64,000 bases of DNA from Psychrosphaera haliotis (GCF_039523615.1 NZ_BAAAFQ010000001.1:511619-575618); one strand, 5' to 3'. Shown: positions 15,953 to 25,415, numbered from the stretch's first letter. Notes: a model not told the origin generated them from the sequence alone. A program made the numbers and translations.

Positions 15953-18931
15953 ATGAAACGCATGTTAATTAATGCCACGCAACAAGAAGAAATGCGTGTT
16001 GCGTTGGTTGATGGTCAAAAACTGTACGATCTGGACATAGAAAGCCCAGGCCATGAACAGAAAAAGGCCAACATCTATAAAGGAACCATCACTCGAGTAG
16101 AGCCTAGCTTAGAAGCGGCTTTTGTTGATTATGGTGCCGACCGCCACGGCTTTTTGCCACTTAAAGAAATTGCACGTAATTACTTCCCATCAGATTATAA
16201 ATTCAGTGGTCGCCCTAACATCAAAGAAGTGGTGAAAGAAGGCCAAGAAGTTATTATTCAAATTGATAAAGAAGAGCGTGGCCAAAAAGGTGCCGCACTT
16301 ACTACTTTCATCAGTGTTGCTGGTAGTTATCTTGTATTAATGCCTAACAACCCAAGAGCTGGCGGCATTTCACGTCGAATCGAAGGTGACGAGCGCACTC
16401 AACTTAAATCTGCATTAAGCAAGCTTGAGTTACCAAAAGGTATGGGCTTAATCGTTCGTACTGCTGGTGTTGGTAAATCTTACGAAGAATTGGAATACGA
16501 TTTACGTGCCCTACTTCTTCACTGGGATGCCATTCAACAAGCAGCTGACAGCCGACCTGCGCCGTTCTTAATTCATCAAGAAAGTAACGTTGTATTCCGT
16601 GCTATTCGTGACTATTTAAAACGTGATGTTGGTGAAATAATTATCGACAGCCAGAACGTATTTAATGAAGCAAAAAGCCACATTGAATTATTCCGTCCTG
16701 ACTTTTTAGACCGCGTTAAGCTTTACCAAGGTGAAGTTCCGTTATTTACTCATTACCAAATTGAGTCGCAAATCGAATCTGCCTTCCAACGTGAAGTTCG
16801 ATTACCATCTGGTGGTTCAATTGTTATTGATCCTACAGAAGCCCTTGTTTCAATTGACATTAACTCGTCAAAGGCAACAAAAGGCAGCGACATTGAAGAA
16901 ACGGCGCTTAATACTAACCTAGAAGCTGCTGAAGAAATTGCTCGTCAACTTCGTTTGCGTGATTTAGGTGGTTTATTAGTTATCGATTTCATCGATATGA
17001 CACCGCCAAAGCATCAACGTGATGTTGAAAACAGATTAAAAGACAGCGTTAAACAAGACCGTGCACGTGTTCAAATTGGCAAAATCAGCCGCTTTGGACT
17101 GCTTGAAATGTCACGCCAGCGTTTACGTCCATCATTAGGCGACGCGAGCCAACATACTTGTCCTCGTTGTGATGGCCAAGGCACAATTCGTTCTAACGAA
17201 TCTTTAGCACTTTCTATTCTTCGTTTAATCGAAGAGGAAGCGATTAAAGAGAACACAGCTCAAATTCAAGCTCAAGTTCCAGTTGTTGTTTCATCTTACT
17301 TACTAAATGAAAAGCGTGATGCGGTTCGTCACATTGAGAAAAATAATAACGTCAGCGTTGTTATTATTCCTAATATTCATTTAGAAACTCCGCACTATGA
17401 AGTATTACGTGTTCGTGTTGATGAAGAATTAGCTGATACTAGTTTCAAAATGGTGAAGCAGCCAGAGCAGAATGATTTTGTTAAAGAAATTGTTGTGCCA
17501 ATGAAAAAAGAAATTGAGCAGCCTGTACTAAAAGGATTTGCAGCTCCAGTAGCTCCAGCTCCTTCTCAACCAGCACCAACTCCAGCGGCAGCAACAAAAC
17601 AAGCTGAAGCTAAAGGCCCTGGTTTATTTGAAAAAATTGGTAAGTTTATCTCTGACCTATTTTCATCTGATGACTCTGCAAAGAAAACAAGCAAGAGTAA
17701 TTCAAGTGGTAAAGGTAAGAATGAACGTGGCGACAAAAACGATCGTAACTCAAATCGTCGCAACAACAATAAAAACAAAAACCGCAATAATAGAAACCGC
17801 TCTCAAGATAAAGACAAGAGTAAAGAAGCAGACTCTCGTAATGAGCGTGTAGAAAATACGGATGAAAAACGCAGCGACAATAAGCGTAACAAGCCTAAAA
17901 ATCCGCGTAATCAAAACAGAAGAAAACCTGAAACTACTGAGAAAGTAGGTTCTGAGCAAGTAAGCCAAGCGCCTGCGGCGAAAGAAGAAAAGGTTCAAGA
18001 GCGTCGTAAACGCAGAAATAATCGTAAAAAAGTACGCATTGAGAAAACAGAAAACAATGCGATGGATGCAGCGATTAATAACGTTAGCGAAGCTGAGGTA
18101 CCTAAGGTAGAGACTGTAAATACGCAACCTACTGTTGACGCTAAAACTGAAGAGCCAATAGTTGAAACAACTATGAGTGAATCAAATAGTGCACCGACAG
18201 AAACGCTAAAAGTTGAAGCAGTTGAGGCAACAAGCACTCAAGAAGCTGAAAGCAAAAAGGCTCCGGTAAAATCGCGTAACAAACCTTTGTCTAAGTCTAG
18301 TACTAAGAATGAAGAACGTAGAGGCTCTATTAAATCTAAAGTGCAAACTGAAGATAAAGCTGAGACTAATTCAGACTTGTCGAACGATGAGCCTGTAGCT
18401 GTAGACTCAACTTCAGAGGCTGTTGAAGCTAAGCCAGTTGTTGAAACTAAACCTGATGTTGAAGCAAAGCCTGTTGTTGAAGCTAAACCAACGACAGAAG
18501 CTCCAGTTGAACAAAAAATGGCAGAAGTACAACCTACTTCAGAGCCAGCATCTGAAGCCAATGTAGAAACTCCAGCAGAAGTTAAAGTAGATGCTGAAGT
18601 AAAAGTGGATGCTGAAGTAAAAGCAGATTCTGAGGTTGTAGAAAGTCGCTATCCAGAGAACGATGCTGAGTTCGAAAAGAACCACAAGCACCCGACTCCA
18701 GTTTCAGAAACTATTGAGAAGGTGTTACACGAACCTAGTGTTGCTAAACCAAGCTACAAAGGAACGTCTAGCGCGCCAATGACAAAGCCTGCTCCTGCCG
18801 AGAAAACTGAAGGCCCTATGCCAACAGTAATGGCTGCAGAAGACCGTACTAAGGTTGTTGTATCAGCAAGAACTGGCGGTGCGTCACAAGCTACAGGCTC
18901 TGCAACGTCTGAAACACAAAAAACGTTGTAA
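15953..18931 (+). CDS. rne: Ribonuclease E
   Basis: This essential endoribonuclease is the scaffold of the RNA degradosome and processes rRNA, tRNA and mRNA. The start MKRMLINATQQEE is the standard one, with AGAAG upstream; an in-frame ATG 21 codons earlier is not used in the family. The catalytic aspartates are Asp302 (SIDINSSKATKG) and Asp345 (LLVIDFIDM). The zinc-link cysteines are Cys403 and Cys406 (CPRCDGQG). After about residue 520 the protein is disordered: an amphipathic membrane-targeting helix (LFEKIGKFISDLF, near 557), an Arg/Lys/Asn-rich RNA-binding region, a long acidic Val-Glu-Ala repeat region, and a C-terminal SAPMTKPAP segment resembling the PNPase-binding site. Total 992 residues. 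Confidence 0.98.
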   Translation: MKRMLINATQQEEMRVALVDGQKLYDLDIESPGHEQKKANIYKGTITRVEPSLEAAFVDYGADRHGFLPLKEIARNYFPSDYKFSGRPNIKEVVKEGQEVIIQIDKEERGQKGAALTTFISVAGSYLVLMPNNPRAGGISRRIEGDERTQLKSALSKLELPKGMGLIVRTAGVGKSYEELEYDLRALLLHWDAIQQAADSRPAPFLIHQESNVVFRAIRDYLKRDVGEIIIDSQNVFNEAKSHIELFRPDFLDRVKLYQGEVPLFTHYQIESQIESAFQREVRLPSGGSIVIDPTEALVSIDINSSKATKGSDIEETALNTNLEAAEEIARQLRLRDLGGLLVIDFIDMTPPKHQRDVENRLKDSVKQDRARVQIGKISRFGLLEMSRQRLRPSLGDASQHTCPRCDGQGTIRSNESLALSILRLIEEEAIKENTAQIQAQVPVVVSSYLLNEKRDAVRHIEKNNNVSVVIIPNIHLETPHYEVLRVRVDEELADTSFKMVKQPEQNDFVKEIVVPMKKEIEQPVLKGFAAPVAPAPSQPAPTPAAATKQAEAKGPGLFEKIGKFISDLFSSDDSAKKTSKSNSSGKGKNERGDKNDRNSNRRNNNKNKNRNNRNRSQDKDKSKEADSRNERVENTDEKRSDNKRNKPKNPRNQNRRKPETTEKVGSEQVSQAPAAKEEKVQERRKRRNNRKKVRIEKTENNAMDAAINNVSEAEVPKVETVNTQPTVDAKTEEPIVETTMSESNSAPTETLKVEAVEATSTQEAESKKAPVKSRNKPLSKSSTKNEERRGSIKSKVQTEDKAETNSDLSNDEPVAVDSTSEAVEAKPVVETKPDVEAKPVVEAKPTTEAPVEQKMAEVQPTSEPASEANVETPAEVKVDAEVKVDAEVKADSEVVESRYPENDAEFEKNHKHPTPVSETIEKVLHEPSVAKPSYKGTSSAPMTKPAPAEKTEGPMPTVMAAEDRTKVVVSARTGGASQATGSATSETQKTL

Positions 18932-18956
18932 GGCTACCAAGCTGTAAGGCGTAAAC

Positions 18957-18983
18957 AATAAGGTCTGTAAAACAGACCTTATT
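18957..18983 (+). terminator. 3' hairpin after rne
   Basis: A perfect 11-bp inverted repeat (AATAAGGTCTG / CAGACCTTATT) with a 5-base loop lies 25 bases after the rne stop. No U-tract follows it. It probably protects the rne mRNA 3' end or assists the terminator that follows. Confidence 0.55.
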
Positions 18984-18990
18984 AAAAATA

Positions 18991-19020
18991 AAAAACGAGG
19001 CTATTGCCTCGTTTTTTTAT
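18991..19020 (+). terminator. Bidirectional terminator between rne and pilU
   Basis: A stem of CGAGGC/GCCTCG (18996-19011) with a 4-base loop has an A-tract before it and seven T residues after it. Each strand therefore reads as a stem followed by a U-run, and it should stop both rne and the convergent pilU transcripts. Confidence 0.85.
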
Positions 19021-19072
19021 GCTTACTAAAAGTGCTACAGCTTACATTAAATTTTAGTCCCTTAGATTTTAC

Positions 19073-20197
19073 TTAGTCATCCTTTTGGATACCGTCCACA
19101 GTTACACCTTGTAAAAATCCAGAGCCAGTCTGCTCATTGTTTCTTAGTTTAATCATTAACCTTAAGTCATTTGGTGAATCCGCGTGATGCAGAGCATCTG
19201 CATAACTGATCCTAGACTCTTGGTAAAGGTCAAATAAAGCTTGGTCGAAGGTTTGCATACCAAACTCTTTAGATTTACCCATCACCTCTTTAATGCCTGA
19301 AATATCACCTTTTTTGATTAACTCTCCTACCATAGGAGAATTAAGTAATACTTCAATAGCTGCTACTCGACCAATACCATCGCTAGTTTGGATAAGCTGT
19401 TGGGCAACAATAGCTTTTAAATTTAGAGCCAAATCATACTTAAGCTTGTCGTGTTTTTCTTTTGGAACTAAGTGCATTATTCGGTCTATTGCTTGGTTAG
19501 CATTATTTGCGTGTAATGTAGCTACACACAAGTGGCCTGTTTCAGCAAACGACAGTGCATATTCCATAATTTCTTGAGACCGTATTTCACCAATTAAAAT
19601 AACATCCGGAGCTTGTCTTAATGAGCTTTTTAACGCTGACTCAAAAGACGGCGTATCAATACCAACTTCTCTTTGAGTTACCATGCAACGTTTATGCTCG
19701 TGTACAAACTCGATTGGGTCTTCAATTGTAAGAATATGACCTTTAGAATTACGATTTCGATAGCCAAGCAACGCAGCTAGACTTGTTGATTTACCCGTGC
19801 CTGTGCCACCGACAAATAGTACTAGGCCTCGTTTCGCCATGATAACGTCTTTTAGAGCCGCAGGCAGGCCTAACTCATCTACATCAGGAATATTTGTAAC
19901 GATACGCCTAACAACCATGCCTACATTGTCTCTTTGCCAAAACGCAGAAACACGGAAACGGCCGGCATCATTTGCGACGGCAAAATTACATTCCTTTTCT
20001 GAATCAAATTCGTTTTGTTGTTTATCTGACATACAGCTACGAACTAGTCGCTCTGCTTCCATGTCAGTAAGAGGTTCGTGATCTAACGGTGTTAATTCTC
20101 CATTAATTTTTGCACTAATGGGTAAGCCTGCTGTTATAAATAAATCAGAAGCTTTTTCTGCCACCATCTTTAAAAATATTTGTTCCATTGAGTCCAT
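19073..20197 (-). CDS. pilU: Type IV pilus retraction ATPase PilU
   Basis: This hexameric secretion ATPase assists PilT in pilus retraction. The 374 residues begin MDSMEQIFLKMVAEKASDL, typical of PilU. Walker A is GGTGTGKSTS, the Asp box is HILTIEDPIEFVHEHK, Walker B lies in DVILIGEIRSQEIMEYAL, and the His box in AETGHLCVATLHANNA. A TTG four codons upstream is possible, but the ATG at 20197 has GGAG at good spacing. It is 9 bases after pilT on the same strand. Confidence 0.94.
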   Translation of the reverse strand: MDSMEQIFLKMVAEKASDLFITAGLPISAKINGELTPLDHEPLTDMEAERLVRSCMSDKQQNEFDSEKECNFAVANDAGRFRVSAFWQRDNVGMVVRRIVTNIPDVDELGLPAALKDVIMAKRGLVLFVGGTGTGKSTSLAALLGYRNRNSKGHILTIEDPIEFVHEHKRCMVTQREVGIDTPSFESALKSSLRQAPDVILIGEIRSQEIMEYALSFAETGHLCVATLHANNANQAIDRIMHLVPKEKHDKLKYDLALNLKAIVAQQLIQTSDGIGRVAAIEVLLNSPMVGELIKKGDISGIKEVMGKSKEFGMQTFDQALFDLYQESRISYADALHHADSPNDLRLMIKLRNNEQTGSGFLQGVTVDGIQKDD

Positions 20198-20218
20198 TAC
20201 ATACTCCAATATTGGCTC

Positions 20219-21277
20219 TTAAAAACCACCACCAAAACCTTGGCTAAATAAATTCTTATCGTGTGCCTTAGCTTGTGCGTTTTCTTTACTGACTAAGCCT
20301 TTGTTCATCAGGTTTAATAAGCACTGATCCATCGTTTGCATGCCGTGTGCAGCTCCGGTTTGGATAGATGAGTACATCTGCGCAACTTTGTCTTCCCTAA
20401 TAAGGTTTCTAATCGCAGGAATGCCCATCATGATTTCATGCGCTGCAACTCGTCCGCCACCTGTCTTTTTACACAACGTTTGTGAAATAACTGCGCGTAA
20501 CGATTCTGACAACATTGAGCGAACCATGTCCTTTTCATCACCAGGGAATACGTCAACAATACGGTCAATAGTCTTAGGTGCTGAGGTTGTATGCAAGGTA
20601 CCAAAAACCAAATGTCCGGTTTCAGCCGCCGTCATTGCGAGTCTAATTGTTTCTAAATCTCGTAACTCACCAACTAATATAACGTCAGGATCTTCACGTA
20701 GAGCAGATCGTAAAGCATTACTAAAGCTCAACGTGTCTCGATGAACTTCCCTTTGGCTTATTAAACTTTGTTTATTTTGATGTACAAATTCAATTGGGTC
20801 TTCAATTGTTAAGATGTGGTCGTGACGTTGCGCGTTAATGTAATCAATCATTGCCGCTAACGTGGTTGATTTACCAGAACCTGTTGGTCCAGTAACAAGA
20901 ACAAGGCCTCGAGGGTTTTCCGCAATATCTCTAAAGATATCAGGAGCGCCAATATCTTCTAAACTAAGTACCTCAGAAGGAATTGTACGAAATACTGCAG
21001 CGGCGCCACGATCTATATTAAAAGCGTTAACACGGAATCGTGCTAAATCAGGAACTGAAAAAGAAAAATCGGTTTCTAGATTTTCTTCGTATTCTTTACG
21101 TTGCTTATCATTCATAATATCGTAGATAAGTGCTTGAACTTCACGTGCATCTAACGCAGGTATGTTAACTCGTCTAACATCACCATCAACGCGGATCATT
21201 GGTGGAGTTCCAGCAGAAAGGTGTAAATCTGATGCTTTATGTTGAACACTAAAGGCAAGTAATTCAGTAATATCCAT
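20219..21277 (-). CDS. pilT: Type IV pilus retraction ATPase PilT
   Basis: This motor depolymerises type IV pili and powers twitching and DNA uptake. The 352 residues contain MDITELLAFSVQHKASDLHL, Walker A GPTGSGKSTT, the Asp box HILTIEDPIEFVHQNK, Walker B in DVILVGELRDLETI, and the AIRNLIRE motif needed for retraction. It starts the pilT-pilU pair and is divergent from yggS with only 34 bases between starts. This pilT-yggS-proC-yggT arrangement is common in gammaproteobacteria. Confidence 0.97.
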   Translation of the reverse strand: MDITELLAFSVQHKASDLHLSAGTPPMIRVDGDVRRVNIPALDAREVQALIYDIMNDKQRKEYEENLETDFSFSVPDLARFRVNAFNIDRGAAAVFRTIPSEVLSLEDIGAPDIFRDIAENPRGLVLVTGPTGSGKSTTLAAMIDYINAQRHDHILTIEDPIEFVHQNKQSLISQREVHRDTLSFSNALRSALREDPDVILVGELRDLETIRLAMTAAETGHLVFGTLHTTSAPKTIDRIVDVFPGDEKDMVRSMLSESLRAVISQTLCKKTGGGRVAAHEIMMGIPAIRNLIREDKVAQMYSSIQTGAAHGMQTMDQCLLNLMNKGLVSKENAQAKAHDKNLFSQGFGGGF

Positions 21278-21311
21278 ATGGCTAACCTATTAAATAACTA
21301 AGACACTGTAT

Positions 21312-22019
21312 ATGTCAGAAAATAACGTTAACATTACCATAGCAAATCGACTGGCAACTGCCCACGACAAAATAAGCGATGCCTCAAAAAAAGCAGGCCG
21401 ACTTCCCGAACATGTCAGCTTAATTGCCGTTAGCAAAACAAAACCGCCGTCTGATATCGAAGCAGCCTTCCAAGCTGGGCAGTTAGAGTTTGGCGAAAAC
21501 TATGTACAAGAGCTTGCTGATAAAGCCCAACAGCTTTCTAAATTAGAAAACCTTTGTTGGCACTTTATCGGTCCTATCCAGAGTAATAAAACTGCATTAA
21601 TTGCTGAACATGCCAATTGGGTAGATAGTTTAGACCGCATTAAAATTGCCCGACGACTAAACAAACATTGTGAAGAGTTAAACAAACAATTAAATGTTCT
21701 AATTCAAGTTAATATCTCTGACTCAAATACAAAATCAGGCATTGCCCTTCTCGATGTAGCAAATTTTGCTGAAGAGATTCAAGAATTTAAATCTTTAACC
21801 CTCAGAGGCTTGATGGCTATTCCCGATGAATATTTAGATAAAAACAAACAAAAAGCAGAGTTTGAACAACTAAACACTTGTTTTTTGGCACTTAAGCATC
21901 AATATCAATCGGTAGATACCTTGTCATTAGGCATGACTAACGACATGGAAGCCGCTATATTTAGTGGTAGTACTATGATTAGGCTTGGTACCGCCATATT
22001 TGGCCCTCGTACTAATTAA
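21312..22019 (+). CDS. yggS: PLP homeostasis protein (YggS/PROSC family)
   Basis: A single-domain PLP-binding barrel that balances free pyridoxal phosphate in the cytoplasm. The PLP lysine lies in LIAVSKTKPPSDIEAAF, followed by FGENYVQELADKA and WHFIGPIQSNK. LSLGMTNDMEAAI, the phosphate-binding C-terminal block, is in place. The length of 235 residues is normal. It is the first gene of the yggS-proC-yggT set. Confidence 0.95.
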   Translation: MSENNVNITIANRLATAHDKISDASKKAGRLPEHVSLIAVSKTKPPSDIEAAFQAGQLEFGENYVQELADKAQQLSKLENLCWHFIGPIQSNKTALIAEHANWVDSLDRIKIARRLNKHCEELNKQLNVLIQVNISDSNTKSGIALLDVANFAEEIQEFKSLTLRGLMAIPDEYLDKNKQKAEFEQLNTCFLALKHQYQSVDTLSLGMTNDMEAAIFSGSTMIRLGTAIFGPRTN

Positions 22020-22042
22020 ATAAACAACATCACGGGATTTTA

Positions 22043-22888
22043 ATGACACAAAATAACAACACTTCGTATGCATTTATCGGCGCGGGAAACATGTCTGGCG
22101 CTATTATTGGTGGAATGGTTAATAGTGGTGTAGAGCCATCTCGAATTATTGCAACCAATCGTACAAAGGAAAAACAACAAGCTTTAAAAGCTAAGTTTGG
22201 CATTATTACTGATTTAGATAATCAAGAAGCTATTAAACAGGCTGACGTTGTAATCCTAGGTGTTAAGCCACAAATGATGGCTGATGTGTTAACTGACTTA
22301 GTTTCAAACGGTGCAGACTTTTCTGACAAACTTGTGGTAACTGTGGCTGCTGGCTTATTGGTGAAACGTTATACTGACATAATTGGCGATGTACGATTTG
22401 TTCGCTGTATGCCAAATACGCCATCTTTAGTTGGTCACGGCGTGTCTGGATTATATGTTGGCTCTAGCCAAGCTCGTTTCGATAAATCAGTAATCGAACA
22501 AGATATACAAATAACGACTGAATTATTTAGCCACGTTGGCGCTACAGTTTGGTTGAAATCGGAGTCAGAGATTGATCAACTTGCCGCCGTTTCTGGTTCT
22601 GGTCCCGCTTACTTCTTCGCCTTTATGGAAGCGATGGCTAATAAGGCTAAAGAGTTTGGGTTTAGCGAAGATGTTGCCAATATAATGGTTCAAGAAACCG
22701 CAATTGGCGCTGCAAAAATGACATTTAACAAAGACAAGAGTTTTGCCGAGCTGCGTGAAAATGTAACCTCTCCTGGAGGCTCTACTGCCGCTGCTTTAAA
22801 CGTATTTAATAATAACAACCTTCAAGCTACTGTAAATGAGGCACTCGATGCTGCGGTAACTAGAGCTCAAGAGATGAGTAAACTTTAA
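22043..22888 (+). CDS. proC: Pyrroline-5-carboxylate reductase
   Basis: This enzyme performs the last step of proline synthesis using NAD(P)H. It starts with a Rossmann motif (AFIGAGNMSGAIIGG), has the RCMPNTPSLVGHGVSGLYVG block and ends with the ProC signature LRENVTSPGGSTAAALNVF. The length is 281 residues. It follows yggS by 23 bases and precedes yggT by 2. Confidence 0.96.
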   Translation: MTQNNNTSYAFIGAGNMSGAIIGGMVNSGVEPSRIIATNRTKEKQQALKAKFGIITDLDNQEAIKQADVVILGVKPQMMADVLTDLVSNGADFSDKLVVTVAAGLLVKRYTDIIGDVRFVRCMPNTPSLVGHGVSGLYVGSSQARFDKSVIEQDIQITTELFSHVGATVWLKSESEIDQLAAVSGSGPAYFFAFMEAMANKAKEFGFSEDVANIMVQETAIGAAKMTFNKDKSFAELRENVTSPGGSTAAALNVFNNNNLQATVNEALDAAVTRAQEMSKL

Positions 22889-22890
22889 TT

Positions 22891-23433
22891 ATGCAAGCTA
22901 CCCAATTTTTAGTTAATACTTTATTCGACCTCTATCTAATGGTCGCCATTTTGAGAGTCTGGTTACAATTGGCTCGTGCTGACTTTTATAACCCTGTTAG
23001 TCAGTTTGTTGTTAAAGCGACAAACCCTTTGCTCATTCCATTGCGCAAGGTCGTACCGGGACTAGGAGGAATAGACTGGGCCGGTGTGTTATTAGTTATC
23101 TTTGTTGCATTTGCAAAGGTCGCTACGTTGCAACTCATGTTTGGCGGTGCTTTTCCTTGGGTTAGTATTTTAGTAGCCAGTTTGATAACGGTTGTGCAAG
23201 AGGTGTTCACGTTGGTTTTTTGGGTGACCATAATTCGAGCTATTTTGAGCTGGATTAGTCAAGGTTACAATCCGATTGAGGCATTATTGCATCAACTCAC
23301 AGACCCCCTGCTTGCGCCAGTTCGAAAGGTTATTCCACCTCTAGGCGGTCTAGATTTAAGCTTACTAGTATTCTTGATTGCCCTACAGTTTGTACAATTA
23401 TTATTTAATGACTTTTTAAGTCGTTTACTATAA
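22891..23433 (+). CDS. yggT: YggT family membrane protein
   Basis: An inner-membrane protein of 180 residues built from two copies of the YggT unit. Each copy has a membrane helix and a loop of the form NPLLIPLRKVVPGLGGIDWA (first) and DPLLAPVRKVIPPLGGLDLS (second). Its function is not well defined. In E. coli it has been linked to osmotic or ion stress, and in Gram-positives to septum formation. It is co-transcribed with proC. Confidence 0.92.
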   Translation: MQATQFLVNTLFDLYLMVAILRVWLQLARADFYNPVSQFVVKATNPLLIPLRKVVPGLGGIDWAGVLLVIFVAFAKVATLQLMFGGAFPWVSILVASLITVVQEVFTLVFWVTIIRAILSWISQGYNPIEALLHQLTDPLLAPVRKVIPPLGGLDLSLLVFLIALQFVQLLFNDFLSRLL

Positions 23434-23456
23434 AAGCAATGAACGGAAGATTCATT

Positions 23457-23888
23457 ATGAATAAATTAATATTAGCCATTACCTTGTTCGTTTCAGTGTT
23501 GCTGTTATCTCCTAGTACGAGTGCGGAACAAAAAATTACTAAAGGTGATTGGGACATCCATTACATTGCCTTTCCAAGTTCGTTTATTAAACCAGAAACT
23601 GCTCGCGAGTATAACTTGGAGCGCAGTCGTTATATGGCTATTGTCAATATATCGGTTTTGGATAGCAGCACACAGAAAGCCCAAAATGTGAGTTTAACTG
23701 GCAATGCAAAAAATCTCTTAGGCCAAACTAAGCAGCTTAGCTTCAAAAAAGTAAAGGAAGGCGACGCAATTTATTATTTGGCTCAGCTCAAGCACAGAGA
23801 CGAAGAAAACCTTAACTTTACGATTGAAGTTCAACGAGGAAATCGTACAGAAACAATTAAATTCAAGAAAAAGCTCTACGTTGATTAA
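23457..23888 (+). CDS. DUF4426 exported protein
   Basis: A 143-residue protein with a cleavable signal peptide (hydrophobic stretch, likely cleavage after PSTSA). The mature part is beta-rich with the family block GDWDIHYIAFPSSFI near its start and RSRYMAIVNISVLD. Function is unknown; the family regularly follows yggT in marine gammaproteobacteria. The ATG at 23457 has GGAAGA upstream; an ATG six codons earlier lacks this. Close spacing (23 bases) suggests the same operon. Confidence 0.85.
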   Translation: MNKLILAITLFVSVLLLSPSTSAEQKITKGDWDIHYIAFPSSFIKPETAREYNLERSRYMAIVNISVLDSSTQKAQNVSLTGNAKNLLGQTKQLSFKKVKEGDAIYYLAQLKHRDEENLNFTIEVQRGNRTETIKFKKKLYVD

Positions 23889-23917
23889 CATCAGGGAGCT
23901 TAGTTAAAAACAATAAT

Positions 23918-23944
23918 TAGGGCGTACAACAGCCCTATTTATTA
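23918..23944 (+). terminator. Terminator after the yggS-proC-yggT operon
   Basis: A TAGGGC/GCCCTA stem (23918-23923 with 23932-23937) with an 8-base loop is followed by TTTATTAT, 30 bases after the DUF4426 stop. Confidence 0.6.
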
Positions 23945-24018
23945 TACGACTAAACCTATAAACCTATGAACGACTTTGACATCTCTTGGCTTCATCATTC
24001 TAAGTTGTATTCTATGCG

Positions 24019-24249
24019 TTATTTTCGCAGCATCGCATCTAACTGATCTACTATTTCACTCCAATCACCATCCGATTCCAGAGAATCTCTTAAAAATGAA
24101 GATTGAGACGCGCTCCAAAAAGACGCTTCATCTATTGTTACGTCGTCCGGAATATTATGTTCTTTAACAAAGTGATATATACCAGAACGCGTGCCGTCTA
24201 GACCTAATTGTTCAAATAGCCCAGATATTGAATGTATCGACGTATCCAT
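24019..24249 (-). CDS. DUF2789 family protein
   Basis: A 76-residue acidic protein. HSISGLFEQLGLDG at the N-terminus, EASFWSASQSSFLRDSL in the middle and DWSEIVDQLDAMLRK at the end are the family blocks. Function is unknown. The ribosome site AGGGGG precedes the ATG by 4 bases. It is a single gene convergent with the proC operon. Confidence 0.85.
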   Translation of the reverse strand: MDTSIHSISGLFEQLGLDGTRSGIYHFVKEHNIPDDVTIDEASFWSASQSSFLRDSLESDGDWSEIVDQLDAMLRK

Positions 24250-24386
24250 AAAACCCCCTAAGTTTTTAAAACTCTCTTATATAAAATAGCTTGTTTATTT
24301 AGGTACTGAAAAAAATATTCTTGGATATTTTAATAGTTATTGCTAACTTGGTTAAAATAACAACAAAAATGCAGGTATTCAAATAT

Positions 24387-25022
24387 ATGACTGTCACAAC
24401 CCAACTAGCTGAAGATAATGGTATAAAAGCAATTCTTTTAACCGCAGAAGACGTTAATTTAGCGGCCTCACTTTTATATGTTGCTTACCACGACGATCCC
24501 ATTTTCAAAGAAATATTTGATGGCACCAAAGAAGGTTATGATACTCGCTTGCGCGGTGCAATCAGAGAGGAGTTATCAGCATTTTGGCAAACTCAGCAGC
24601 CGATGATTGGGTTGTTTTCGGGTCCTCATTTACTAGGGGTGGCTTGTCTTATAGAACCACAGAAAGGCCTAGAGCCAGAACGGTTTTGGCATTGGCGATT
24701 AAAAATGATGCTTCATGCTGGTTTTCTAAGTACCCAAAACATGATTGAAAAAGAAAAAAAGGTTGCAGCTGCGATCCCACACGAGCACTACCACCTTCTT
24801 ACTTTTATCGCCATTCATCCAGATCACCAGCACCATGGCTTAGGTCAATACTTAGTAAAGGCCGTAGACTCAATTGTTTCGGAAAATCAAATTAGCGAAG
24901 GTGTCGCTGTTTTTGTTACAAAAGAGAATAATAAGCCATTGTTTGACGGCGATAATTATGAAACATTAACGAATATAACGATAGGCGACGTTGCCGGCAC
25001 TTTAATGTTCCGCAATAAATAA
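24387..25022 (+). CDS. GNAT family N-acetyltransferase
   Basis: A 211-residue protein with a single GNAT fold. The acetyl-CoA binding loop is visible as FIAIHPDHQHHGLGQYLVKA (Q-x-x-G-x-G pattern), preceded by the beta-4 strand. It belongs to the group with a longer N-terminal helix region, often annotated as acetyltransferase without a known substrate. The start is uncertain: the frame opens at 24321, but MTVTTQLAED at 24387 gives the usual length. It stands 18 bases before the DUF962 gene. Confidence 0.75.
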   Translation: MTVTTQLAEDNGIKAILLTAEDVNLAASLLYVAYHDDPIFKEIFDGTKEGYDTRLRGAIREELSAFWQTQQPMIGLFSGPHLLGVACLIEPQKGLEPERFWHWRLKMMLHAGFLSTQNMIEKEKKVAAAIPHEHYHLLTFIAIHPDHQHHGLGQYLVKAVDSIVSENQISEGVAVFVTKENNKPLFDGDNYETLTNITIGDVAGTLMFRNK

Positions 25023-25040
25023 AGACATAACTGGATTATT

Positions 25041-25376
25041 ATGGCTAAACCCAAAAAGCTAAACTCATTTAAAGCATTTTATCCGTACTATTTGTCAGAA
25101 CATCAGCATCCTATTTGCAGAGGCTTGCATTATGCCGGAAGTACTTTTGTTATTTTAGTTGCACTTTATGCCATCACGTCCAATCAATATATGTACTTTT
25201 GGTTGCTTCCCTTCATTGGGTATGGCTTTGCTTGGGTTGGCCATTTTTTTATAGAAAAGAACCGCCCAGCAACCTTTACCTACCCGTTTTACAGCTTTTT
25301 AGGCGACTGGGTAATGTTTAAAGACTTTTTAACAGGTCAGTTAGACAAAAATTTAAAACTTCACAACCTCGATTAA
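25041..25376 (+). CDS. Mpo1-like membrane protein (DUF962)
   Basis: A 111-residue protein with the family pattern FKAFYPYYLSEHQHPICRGL, in which the conserved histidine sits near the start, two membrane helices, then VGHFFIEKNRPATF with a second conserved histidine. Yeast Mpo1 is an iron-dependent dioxygenase of 2-hydroxy fatty acids that shares these histidines. The bacterial function is inferred only. Confidence 0.85.
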   Translation: MAKPKKLNSFKAFYPYYLSEHQHPICRGLHYAGSTFVILVALYAITSNQYMYFWLLPFIGYGFAWVGHFFIEKNRPATFTYPFYSFLGDWVMFKDFLTGQLDKNLKLHNLD

Positions 25377-25415
25377 ACGCTTAATGGCTGTACTATAAAA
25401 GCGTAGAAAGGTAGA

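Noticed and set aside
17750..18561. Several long minus-strand frames opposite rne
   Set aside because: They mirror the low-complexity Arg/Asn and Val-Glu-Ala regions of RNase E and have no independent coding signs.
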